Positions 17,229-25,215 of a DNA stretch of 64,000 bases are shown here, in pieces; within the stretch, counting starts at the first letter, position 1; each line of letters starts with the position of its first letter. Source of the DNA: JAAOII01 sp965207705 (GTDB lineage: Bacteria > Pseudomonadota > Gammaproteobacteria > CBDBNL01 > JAAOII01); contig OZ242292.1 of NCBI GenBank assembly GCA_965207705.1, positions 496,001-560,000 on the forward strand. The letters run 5' to 3'. Under the pieces are notes generated by a model. That model saw only the letters and a list, made by a program, of their open reading frames with translations, was not told where the DNA came from and searched no databases. The translations under genes were made by a program, and so were the position numbers.

Positions 17229-17846
17229 TTAAAGTGAATCCCATAACTCAATCCACCTTTGATAAAGGGCTTTTTCTTTAATCATAGTGCGATCGCGCTG
17301 CCAATCTATCTCTAGACAGCTCGCTTTACTTAATAATAGTTTGAATGCCTCCCCTGATATTTCCACTCCACGAGGATTACTACCTTGTTTAGGTTCTTTA
17401 AGATATTTTTTCCTTCCTAATGATGCGAATATTTCTTGCTGTAATTCTAAAGAAATCCAACAAAATTTACCCTTCCCTCCCCATTTAATTTGAACAACTA
17501 ACAAATTACTGGATGGTTCATAATTGGCTATAAACTCTTTCACCTTAATCCAATCAGTGGTCCATTTAAGTTTAATTCCTGCGCTACCCGTTCCTGTTTT
17601 CGTCTTGATAGATATAGGTATTTTTTTTACATATACATCCACTTCATGTGAAGTAGAGGGAGGAAATTCAACAGCATCATTTTCAAAAATATACATAAAT
17701 AGAGCAATTAAAACACGCTCGCGCGCTGTGCCTACTTCCATACCGAGCTTTTGCCCTCGTCTGTTTTCTAATTCCACAAGATTAAACAGAACTGGCAGAT
17801 TCTTTTTTATTTTATCTGAATAAGGAGGTGTAAATAATTCTTTCAT
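17229..17846 (-). CDS. Putative type II restriction endonuclease, resembling the ThaI family
   Basis: Predicted to cut unmethylated DNA at the site protected by a neighbouring methyltransferase. The 205-residue protein has a PD-(D/E)XK-like arrangement: EVD at 68-70, then a beta strand ending S-I-K at 79-81 (PISIKTKTGTG). The helix motif GMEVGTARERVLIALFMY (residues 35-52) recalls the ThaI family, whose founding enzyme cuts CGCG; this is recollection from memory, not a search result. It sits between two beta-class methyltransferases, 65 and 70 bases from them, all on the minus strand. That supports an R-M role even if the family guess is wrong. Confidence 0.65.
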   Translation of the reverse strand: MKELFTPPYSDKIKKNLPVLFNLVELENRRGQKLGMEVGTARERVLIALFMYIFENDAVEFPPSTSHEVDVYVKKIPISIKTKTGTGSAGIKLKWTTDWIKVKEFIANYEPSSNLLVVQIKWGGKGKFCWISLELQQEIFASLGRKKYLKEPKQGSNPRGVEISGEAFKLLLSKASCLEIDWQRDRTMIKEKALYQRWIELWDSL

Positions 17847-17916
17847 AACTGAACCACATTATTATAAACCATAATTCTAAATTATAGAAAGGGAATTATA
17901 AGATGTTGTCTGTTAA

Positions 17917-18765
17917 TTAACTCGGAGGAAACAACGACATATTCTTTGGCTTATACTTGCCCTCTGCCTTGCGTTGCTGGAATGTCTTGTTGACGAAATG
18001 TAATTCTCTTTCTTTCTCCACCTTTTCAACTTCACTTTTATAATTACATAACCTCTTATTTGCAAACTCTATATAGCCCTTACCGATATCTATACCTAAA
18101 TAATTGAAGCCCAAAATCTTGGCGGCTACCGCGGTGGTGCCACTGCCTATATAAGGATCTAATACTAAGGCATCTTTTGTATCATCTAATAGAGAAAGAA
18201 TTATTCTCGTGGGCAACCATATCGGAAATGGAGCTGGATGTGGATTTTTATTCTCAGGGACTGCTCGCCATATAGAAGTTAGTTTGGCATCTTTAGAATT
18301 TAATTCCTTGCCTTTTTTGTTATCATCAATTGGCTTATATAACCAGTATATCCTCTCCTCCACCTGCCAAAAACGCCATCCTCTGATATTGCCAGCAAGG
18401 GTGCGATCCCATATTATCTCTTGCTTGACAGTCCACTTGCTTTTGCGCAGCCAATCCATAGGATGAAACATATCTCCATTTACCCAGCGAATCTTATGAT
18501 TATAAAAAAATGAGCCGCCTTCTTTTGTGGCGCGAAATATTTCATCTAAAACCGCAACCTGTTGCTGCTGATATTCTTCCTCGGGCAGTTTATCTTTGTA
18601 ATCGGAATATATTACTTTGCTAACAAGTCCTCCATTATTCTTTTCTTGCTTGTTATAAGGAGGTGAAGTGATGCCCAAATCCACAATTCCATCTGGCATC
18701 TTTTGTAGCTCCGATAACGTATCGCCATTAATCAAGCGATTGCTATACTTAGCTGATATTGTCAT
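17917..18765 (-). CDS. Beta-class DNA amino-methyltransferase (second)
   Basis: A site-specific methyltransferase: TSPPYNKQEK at residues 33-42 and the AdoMet-binding DPYIGSGTT at 203-211, the beta-class order. The region between, with RGWRFWQVEERIYWLYKP and the HPAPFPIWLPTRI motif, is typical of these enzymes. At 282 residues it lacks the long N-terminal extension of its neighbour. Its ATG overlaps the stop of a 45-codon ORF (ATGA), so the two are probably translationally coupled. Either this enzyme or the one at 16.0 kb may protect the site cut by the endonuclease between them. Confidence 0.9.
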   Translation of the reverse strand: MTISAKYSNRLINGDTLSELQKMPDGIVDLGITSPPYNKQEKNNGGLVSKVIYSDYKDKLPEEEYQQQQVAVLDEIFRATKEGGSFFYNHKIRWVNGDMFHPMDWLRKSKWTVKQEIIWDRTLAGNIRGWRFWQVEERIYWLYKPIDDNKKGKELNSKDAKLTSIWRAVPENKNPHPAPFPIWLPTRIILSLLDDTKDALVLDPYIGSGTTAVAAKILGFNYLGIDIGKGYIEFANKRLCNYKSEVEKVEKERELHFVNKTFQQRKAEGKYKPKNMSLFPPS

Positions 18766-18899
18766 CTGATATTTCCCTCCAAGATTGAAAATAACGGAGC
18801 AGTAATATATTTCTTGTACTTATCTAATTCTTTATCAGAAACAAAAACCTCAATAGCTAAATCTTTGATGTCTTTATACTCCTTTAACCCTCTGCTCAT
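18762..18899 (-). CDS. Small ORF coupled to the methyltransferase (45 residues)
   Basis: An ATG at 18899 opens 45 codons ending exactly at the ATG of the methyltransferase (ATGA overlap). The peptide starts MSRGLKEYKDIKDLAIEVFV and ends YITAPLFSILEGNIR. It is unlike DNA-binding controller proteins, with no clear helix-turn-helix. The frame stays open for eight more codons upstream without another ATG and then meets a stop, so it may be the 3' remnant of a longer gene. The product is unknown. The ATGA junction and the lys/glu-rich, sensible amino-acid use argue that it is translated. Confidence 0.5.
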   Translation of the reverse strand: MSRGLKEYKDIKDLAIEVFVSDKELDKYKKYITAPLFSILEGNIR

Positions 18900-18977
18900 A
18901 GCGTCATTGTATATTAAAAAAAGTTAATATTAAATGTAATGTATATTGAAAATAAAGCGGAGCACCCTAATATCAGA

Positions 18978-19160
18978 TTATTTTTTCTTTATTTCGTTAA
19001 GAATCTTGACCGCTGATTTAGCGGCTACCTTAGTTGCCTGCTTCTTGGCAACTTTGATTGCTACCTTTTTTGTAATTACTATTGCAGCTTTCTTAGCTGC
19101 CTTTTTAGCAACTACAACTGCCACTTTCTTTGCTGTTTTGGTTAGTATTTTGTTTGCCAT
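18978..19160 (-). CDS. Small Lys/Ala-rich protein (60 residues), histone H1-like composition
   Basis: The sequence MANKILTKTAKKVAVVVAKK and its continuation are built almost entirely of Ala, Lys, Val, Ile and Thr in short AKK/VAKK steps. This is reminiscent of histone-H1-like bacterial DNA-binding tails, but also of amphipathic membrane-active peptides. It begins 11 bases after the McrC stop on the same strand and so probably belongs to the McrBC operon. A bias-driven spurious ORF is possible, but the plus frame across it is less sensible and the spacing to mcrC is operon-like. No family is recognised. Confidence 0.55.
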   Translation of the reverse strand: MANKILTKTAKKVAVVVAKKAAKKAAIVITKKVAIKVAKKQATKVAAKSAVKILNEIKKK

Positions 19161-19171
19161 TTTATTGTTTA

Positions 19172-20569
19172 CTACGCAGATTTATCTTCTGCAGGCTTAT
19201 GCTTATCACAAATTATGTCTATCATCTTTTTAGCCTCTTCCAAATCAGGTAAATCCACTGGGATGATTTTGAGAATTAGATTATTATCATTCCCCTCGTC
19301 TGTCCCATCTTCTGACAAAGTAATAACTCCTTTAAAGTTTTCATTGCACGGATATAACAAAAATAACTCTGTGTATTTACCTTCCTTCTTCTTAGTAAAC
19401 TCTCGCTTATAAACTTTACCATAAGAGTACAGTTGGTAAATGTCTGATTGACTAATCCCATATTTTTCCTTGTTGCTCCCTGCTTTTTGATTTATTCTTT
19501 TCCATTTAGTATCCATTATTAAACATTGATGATCATTTTGAGCTACCATATCAGGTTTAATAGTAAATGAAACATTCCCTTCATTTTTATTTTGTGTCAT
19601 AACTTTGTGTGCAGAAGATTGGGATGTGAAATCAAATCCATGCTCTGAACTCTTCAAATGTTGATGCAGGATATGAGTAACATAGTACTCAAATACCATT
19701 TCCATAGGAAATAACAGAGATATTGTTTTCTTCTCCCCACTCCAATTATCTGGAGATAGATGTTGCAAAATTAACCTTGCCCAATCTAAAGCATCTTTAT
19801 AATACTGGTTGTTTACACCCCTATCTATGTTACTAATCTTATCATCATGTTTCCAATCATTAGTATCCCCCACTTCATCAAAATGAGGAATTAACCGGCT
19901 TGCTAAACGATAGTTATTGTCATCCTTAGAAATTCTATGAACACATTTAAGTGCCTTCTTGATTACTCGATTAATCGGCCTGTCCATGCTGAACTCATCA
20001 TACTCCACATAAAACCTTTCTTTATGCGCTAAGTTATGCCGTATCTGATTAGTGAAATTTATCTTTCCCTTAAGGCAATAAAGATTATCTTCATGCGAAA
20101 CATAAGCACGGGCTAAACCGCGTTGTACTATACGCCCAACTGCTTCAAGAAATAACAAAATAAAAACTTCCAGTAATGGTAGATTTGAATCACCCCAAAT
20201 ACCCTGGTCAAACTTGCGGTGATGCCTACCAAGATACACCAATATCATTTTAATAAAAATTTCTTTAGTTTCTTTTATTCGTTCTTTCTCTTCAATATCA
20301 GGCGATAAAGTTATCTTGGGTAGTATTTCTATGGGTGTGCCTTTTGATGTCATAATAGCTCCCACATAATTGAATGCTTTTAGACGATTACTATACACTC
20401 TTAACGGAGCTTTATCATTGCCTTCAATATCAGGGTAATCTGAAATATACTTGCTTAACTCTTCAAATTCTACTGGAGGTAGAGTTGGTTTAGAACCATT
20501 TTGATTTTTATCACTACGCTTTAATAGCTCATCGTGTTCAAAAAGAGTTATAGGTTTTTCAGACATCAT
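19172..20569 (-). CDS. mcrC: McrC-family nuclease subunit of a McrBC restriction system
   Basis: McrC is the endonuclease partner that docks on the McrB GTPase ring and stimulates it. The 465-residue protein has the long N-terminal McrC region (NYVGAIMTSKGTPIEILPKI near residue 67, GRIVQRGLARAYVSHEDN near 145, LKGKINFTNQI near 166). The PD-(D/E)XK nuclease site is IKPD ending at D340, followed by D353-T-K355 in LIMDTKWKR. Its predicted helical LLFPMEMVFEYYV lies just before the nuclease. It begins 19 bases after the nearest McrB-like gene and is the only McrC in the window, so all three McrB paralogues probably share it. Confidence 0.9.
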   Translation of the reverse strand: MMSEKPITLFEHDELLKRSDKNQNGSKPTLPPVEFEELSKYISDYPDIEGNDKAPLRVYSNRLKAFNYVGAIMTSKGTPIEILPKITLSPDIEEKERIKETKEIFIKMILVYLGRHHRKFDQGIWGDSNLPLLEVFILLFLEAVGRIVQRGLARAYVSHEDNLYCLKGKINFTNQIRHNLAHKERFYVEYDEFSMDRPINRVIKKALKCVHRISKDDNNYRLASRLIPHFDEVGDTNDWKHDDKISNIDRGVNNQYYKDALDWARLILQHLSPDNWSGEKKTISLLFPMEMVFEYYVTHILHQHLKSSEHGFDFTSQSSAHKVMTQNKNEGNVSFTIKPDMVAQNDHQCLIMDTKWKRINQKAGSNKEKYGISQSDIYQLYSYGKVYKREFTKKKEGKYTELFLLYPCNENFKGVITLSEDGTDEGNDNNLILKIIPVDLPDLEEAKKMIDIICDKHKPAEDKSA

Positions 20570-20588
20570 TGATTAATATGATTCACTA

Positions 20589-23102
20589 TTATTTATCTTT
20601 GTATATTTTTATGTAGTTTACAGGTTTGCTAAACGCCTCTGCACCTGTCCACTCCCAATCTTCGTTATCATTTATATCATCTATGAGTTCGCAATCATTA
20701 AGAACTTCCTTAATTTTATCTCTACGCTCATAAAAATACTCATCCAATAGAGGGCATATTTTACTTGTAAAAATTCTTTTCAGCCATTTTATATCTTCAT
20801 ATTCATTATGATTTTTGCTTATGAAGTAACTATGCCCTATCTGATGGTCTCGGTCAAGTTCTTTGCAAATTTTAGTATTGATTTGTTCTAACATTTTAGA
20901 AATATCAATTACACCAGCAGAAGTTTTTATGATAGGAAAAAGGTTATCCCCATTATCTTCTTTGTATTTAGGCATCATCTCTATAAAATTAAATCTACGC
21001 CTCAATGCCGTATCTAAAAAAGCAATAGACCTATCCGCAGTATTCATTGTACCAATTATGTATAGGTTGCTTGGAACACCAAATTTTTTATTAGAGTATG
21101 GCAAGGTAACTTTCAATTCTTCATCTCCACCTAATCTTTTATCTTCCTCCAACAGGGTGATAAGTTCCCCTAATATCTTGGATATATTTCCACGGTTTAT
21201 TTCATCAATTATGAGGACAAAACGACTCTGTGGGTATAGATGGTCGGCATTAGAAACGTACGGACTTTCTTCTTGAGCAACTCCAATATGTTGATTAATT
21301 TTCTCTATGAGTGCTTCAGGTTTCATTTTCTTAGCAAGGAGTAGGGTTCTCTCACCTAAAACTCCATTATTATTAATGTCTCTAATATCTATCGGAAGTT
21401 CATCGTCTCCTTTACGCCATAAGCATTTAACTACTCTTGTATGACGATATCCTCCCACCTTTTTATACTTATAACCCCCTATTATTTCAACTACCGCTAT
21501 AATTTGGTTTGTTTTTTTGCCGCCCTTAGGAAGTTGATAAATCATGACCAAATCACGATCTTTTATCTCCAAGCAGAAGTTTTTCATATTATTTTTAATT
21601 CTATCTTTAAGGGTAACACCAAGAAAAGTTTCAGGGGATTTACCTTTTTCTATTTGTTCTAACATTTCCTTGTCCAATATTTTTTTGAATTCAGGTATAT
21701 TTTCTTTGTTATTATTAACCGCACTTTCTAAGTCATAATTATTAAACCATTCGAAGCCATCTACTGCTATTGATGTTTCATTCAGGAAACCATGAGTTTC
21801 TATTCTTAGTTGCCACACTTTACGTCCCTTATATTCATTAGGACCCAATGTTATTTCCTGTCTGGCATCTAACTTGGCAGAAGGTACAATCATAGTTGAA
21901 TCCATAGTTAGATTTTTTCTATCTGATGACTCCTCGCATAATTGCTTAAATATTCCGTCCTTAATTTCATATTGAATATCTCCTCCCTCTAGCTTATCTA
22001 ACTTTGGTTTTATTCCTTCAACAAAATCTTCATAACCATAGCTTTGATGAAAGGTTATAAATTGTATACGACCATCTTCAACAAGTGAATTATAGCAACT
22101 ATTTAATTGATCTCTGCTGGATAACTTTTCTCCAGTTATTATCTCCACAGCCAGAGATTTAGTTTCATAAGTTTTACCTGTTCCAGGAGGACCATAAAGT
22201 ATTTGGTTTAGGGGTTGATTTTTAGTACCTGTATTTTTTTCAGTAGTAGCGATAGAATATTCTTGCGATATTGTCTCAGGATGATATGCCGCATAAGAAA
22301 GTTCTATAAAGTCATTAAATTGACTATCAGGATTATTAAAATAAATTTGCAAAAAGTCCATAATCTTAAGATAATCATCTCCATTAATATTGTCAAATTT
22401 CTTATCAGCAAAGTCAATTTTATCTAAATAAGAAATATTCATTTTATCCAACCATGAATACAATGTTTGCTTTTCCTCCACCCCTCCTGCAAAAGTGGGA
22501 TAACTATAAGGACGAATCCAATAAAGGCCCATACTTAATTTTTTTAGTTTCGTATGCTTAACTCCACCTTTACGCGGTTCAGGGATAATGCTATCAAATA
22601 CTTTAATAAAATCTTCTCTTAGATGCTCCGATTTCCCATCAGCATAATTAATAGCAATCTCAAACATATTCCACAGCTTATTAATATCATTTTTTTCCCT
22701 CTCACTCTCATACGGAAAAAACCAGAACTTCTGATTGTTTACAAAAGGTATTGCATCTGTATCTGTTTTGCGTTCCCCTGAGAAATGAAATTCACTTACT
22801 CCTTCTTTTACTTCTAAAAAATCAGCTAACTTATGCAAAAAAGCAGTTTTATTCCTATTCTTTAAACCCCTATTCATTATCCCCAAAATAGTAAACGGAC
22901 ATATATCTTTCAATTTTCCTTCGCTCCTATCAGAAAATATATCCTGAGAAAGTGATATTCCTATACCTTCTTTTTGTAAGGTTGCAAGAATTTTATGTAT
23001 TTCTTTCACCAAAGGCTTTCTATCATTTTTGTATTTCAAAAGCTTATTTGATATTTCCCTAAATATAGGAACCCAACCAGTTGTAATACTTCTATTTACC
23101 AT
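20589..23102 (-). CDS. McrB-like AAA+ GTPase, paralogue 1 (837 residues)
   Basis: Predicted motor and DNA-recognition subunit of the McrBC system. The chosen start MVNRSITTGW overlaps the upstream gene by 11 bases; a longer frame to 23198 would overlap by 107 and is unlikely. A 280-residue N-terminal region (VPIFREISNKLLKYKNDRK, then IPFVNNQKFWFFPY) resembles one seen in other McrB-like ATPases. Walker A GPPGTGKT is at 304-311 and Walker B LIIDEINRG near 630. The McrB signature MNTADRS is near 686 and the arginine-finger region LRRRFNF follows. About 200 residues (roughly 400-610) are inserted between Walker A and B, containing DRDLVMIYQL and GGYKYKKVGGYRHTRVVKCLW, which looks EVE/PUA-like. 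Confidence 0.85.
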   Translation of the reverse strand: MVNRSITTGWVPIFREISNKLLKYKNDRKPLVKEIHKILATLQKEGIGISLSQDIFSDRSEGKLKDICPFTILGIMNRGLKNRNKTAFLHKLADFLEVKEGVSEFHFSGERKTDTDAIPFVNNQKFWFFPYESEREKNDINKLWNMFEIAINYADGKSEHLREDFIKVFDSIIPEPRKGGVKHTKLKKLSMGLYWIRPYSYPTFAGGVEEKQTLYSWLDKMNISYLDKIDFADKKFDNINGDDYLKIMDFLQIYFNNPDSQFNDFIELSYAAYHPETISQEYSIATTEKNTGTKNQPLNQILYGPPGTGKTYETKSLAVEIITGEKLSSRDQLNSCYNSLVEDGRIQFITFHQSYGYEDFVEGIKPKLDKLEGGDIQYEIKDGIFKQLCEESSDRKNLTMDSTMIVPSAKLDARQEITLGPNEYKGRKVWQLRIETHGFLNETSIAVDGFEWFNNYDLESAVNNNKENIPEFKKILDKEMLEQIEKGKSPETFLGVTLKDRIKNNMKNFCLEIKDRDLVMIYQLPKGGKKTNQIIAVVEIIGGYKYKKVGGYRHTRVVKCLWRKGDDELPIDIRDINNNGVLGERTLLLAKKMKPEALIEKINQHIGVAQEESPYVSNADHLYPQSRFVLIIDEINRGNISKILGELITLLEEDKRLGGDEELKVTLPYSNKKFGVPSNLYIIGTMNTADRSIAFLDTALRRRFNFIEMMPKYKEDNGDNLFPIIKTSAGVIDISKMLEQINTKICKELDRDHQIGHSYFISKNHNEYEDIKWLKRIFTSKICPLLDEYFYERRDKIKEVLNDCELIDDINDNEDWEWTGAEAFSKPVNYIKIYKDK

Positions 23103-25200
23103 TTTCAGATTTATATATCTTGATGTAGTTTGTAGGATCCGAAAATGCCTTATCACCTGCCCACTCCCAATAGTCGTCATCATTATTTGTGTTGGCAATA
23201 AGTCCGCTATTCTTAAAAATATTTTTTATCTTACTTCTACGATCATAAAAATACTCTTCTAAAAGCGGGCATATCTTACTCATAAAAATTTCTTTAAGCC
23301 ATCCGATATTCTCAGATTTATTTTTGCTTATAAAATAACTATGTCCTATCTGATAATCGCGATTAAGTTCCTTGCAAATTTTAGTATTAATTTGTTCTAA
23401 CATTTTAGAAATATCAATTGCATCGGTAGAAGATTTGATATCAGGAAAAAGATTATCACCGTTATCTTTTTTATATTTAGGCATCATCTCCGTAAAATTA
23501 AATCTTCGTCTAAGCGCCGTATCTAAAAAAGCAATAGACCTATCTGCAGTATTCATTGTACCTATTATATATAGATTGCTAGGGACACCAAATCTTTCAT
23601 TAGAGTATGGCAAAGTGACTTTCAATGCTTCATCTTCACCTAATCTTTTATCCTCCTCTAGCAAAGTTATTAATTCACCAAGTATCTTAGAAATATTACC
23701 GCGATTTATTTCATCAATTATTAGGGCATGATTTTTGTATAGTTTTTGTCCGTGCTCTTCAAGTTTCTTAAGTAAATTCTCTGGTGTGATATGAGTTTTA
23801 TGTAAAGTTAAATCAGATAATTTCTTATTTAAGTTAACATCATAAATATTTATAGGACTCTCGTTATCTTCTTTTTTCCATAGCCATTTAACTTTCCTCC
23901 TGTGCGAATATTTAGGTGCGTCTTGTTCATAATATTTATACTTGCCTGTTACTATTCCTATACCAGAAATAACATTAAACGCATCTTCTCCTTTTGAATT
24001 ATGAAAAGCAACAACCCAATCATTAACTTGCATATCAAGACAAAAATTTTTCATTTGAATTGCAGCATTAGCTGCATCATGCTTGTTTGATATACCTTTA
24101 TCCTTTTGTTCTTTAATCAATTCACTAAAATACTCCTTAACTTTATCCGTTGAATCACTGACATCAATATTATCAAACCAATCAAATCCTTGCACACGTA
24201 TTTCATCTTGCGCAAAACATTCTTTTACAATCTCTCCACCTTTACCTAGTTTAATTTGCCATACCCTTTTCCCCTTATATTCTTGGAAATTAAATAGCAG
24301 AGCTCTATTACATAACTTCTTAAAAATTCCATCTTCTATTTTATATGAAATATCACTACTACTTTCAGAAGATTTATTCTGAACTTCTTCATCACCGTCA
24401 TTTAATACTGGTCTTATTCCTTCAACAAAATCTTCATATCCATAGCTTTGGTGAAAGGTTATAAAATCTATATGTCCAGAATTATAAAGTTTTTTATACC
24501 ACTCATTTATTTCATCTCTTTTATTTTGGGAGTCAAACTTTCTTCCTGTAATTATCTCAACTGCTTTTTGTTTAGTTATATATGTTTTACCAGTACCTGG
24601 AGGACCATAAAGTATTTGATTCATAGGGGGTTGCAATTTAGGTTTAGCACCATTCTCTTCACTTTCTATAATAGGCTTAGAAGTTGACTTATCTTTTTTA
24701 ACATTACTAATAAAAGATAAAAATTCCGTGACGTCTTTAATTTCTTTCATTCTACCCATTACACGTAATATCTTATGAATTGTAGGAGGCATTAGATCAT
24801 GCGCTCTTGAAAATGTAAGTATGCTATTAGTATCAATCTGAAAATTATGATTATAGTCCTGTCTGTTATCAGGATGCTTCTTATCGTAAAATAAGGTTAA
24901 CCCTTCATCATATCCATAATCTCCTAATACCTTAGCTGTAGTACATTCACCCCACTCAGGACAATTAACATGAACTATCCAATCTCCTGATTTTATTTTT
25001 TTTAACTTTAGTATTCTTTTATCACCTCCCGATAAGTTTTCACATACTTCTGGATCATTCAGATCATAATCACCCCACCCGAAACGCGATTTACCTTCTT
25101 GTAAAGATTTATATATCTCATCAATATCTTTCTTCTGATGAGGGTTTTCACTCACATTAGGACCTTGAAAAATCCAAACTTTTATACTATCTTTATCCAT
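23092..25200 (-). CDS. McrB-like AAA+ GTPase, paralogue 2 (702 residues)
   Basis: Same GTPase core as its neighbours: Walker A GPPGTGKT at 199-206, FITFHQSYGYEDFVEGI, Walker B LIIDEINRG, and MNTADRS. The N-terminal domain is different: KVWIFQGPN, GKSRFGWGDYDLND and KKIKSGDWIVHVNCPEWGEC (residues 1-105) resemble EVE/PUA-type modified-base readers. The insert between Walker A and B (about 305-475) again has an EVE-like outline (VNDWVVAFHNS, VTGKYKYYEQDAPKYSHRRK) but differs from paralogue 1. It lies 15 bases after paralogue 3 and overlaps paralogue 1, so the three are cotranscribed. Confidence 0.85.
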   Translation of the reverse strand: MDKDSIKVWIFQGPNVSENPHQKKDIDEIYKSLQEGKSRFGWGDYDLNDPEVCENLSGGDKRILKLKKIKSGDWIVHVNCPEWGECTTAKVLGDYGYDEGLTLFYDKKHPDNRQDYNHNFQIDTNSILTFSRAHDLMPPTIHKILRVMGRMKEIKDVTEFLSFISNVKKDKSTSKPIIESEENGAKPKLQPPMNQILYGPPGTGKTYITKQKAVEIITGRKFDSQNKRDEINEWYKKLYNSGHIDFITFHQSYGYEDFVEGIRPVLNDGDEEVQNKSSESSSDISYKIEDGIFKKLCNRALLFNFQEYKGKRVWQIKLGKGGEIVKECFAQDEIRVQGFDWFDNIDVSDSTDKVKEYFSELIKEQKDKGISNKHDAANAAIQMKNFCLDMQVNDWVVAFHNSKGEDAFNVISGIGIVTGKYKYYEQDAPKYSHRRKVKWLWKKEDNESPINIYDVNLNKKLSDLTLHKTHITPENLLKKLEEHGQKLYKNHALIIDEINRGNISKILGELITLLEEDKRLGEDEALKVTLPYSNERFGVPSNLYIIGTMNTADRSIAFLDTALRRRFNFTEMMPKYKKDNGDNLFPDIKSSTDAIDISKMLEQINTKICKELNRDYQIGHSYFISKNKSENIGWLKEIFMSKICPLLEEYFYDRRSKIKNIFKNSGLIANTNNDDDYWEWAGDKAFSDPTNYIKIYKSENGK

Positions 25201-25215
25201 TATTTATTAAATATT

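Noticed and set aside
18946..19233. Plus-strand 95-codon hydrophobic frame opposite the Lys/Ala-rich gene.
   Set aside because: It is the antisense of a Lys/Ala-rich gene (AAG/GCT read backwards gives Leu and Ser/Ala), and it overlaps mcrC.
23103..23198. N-terminal extension of McrB paralogue 1 to 23198.
   Set aside because: It would overlap the upstream gene by 107 bases and the added residues do not resemble a domain; the ATG at 23102 overlaps by only 11.
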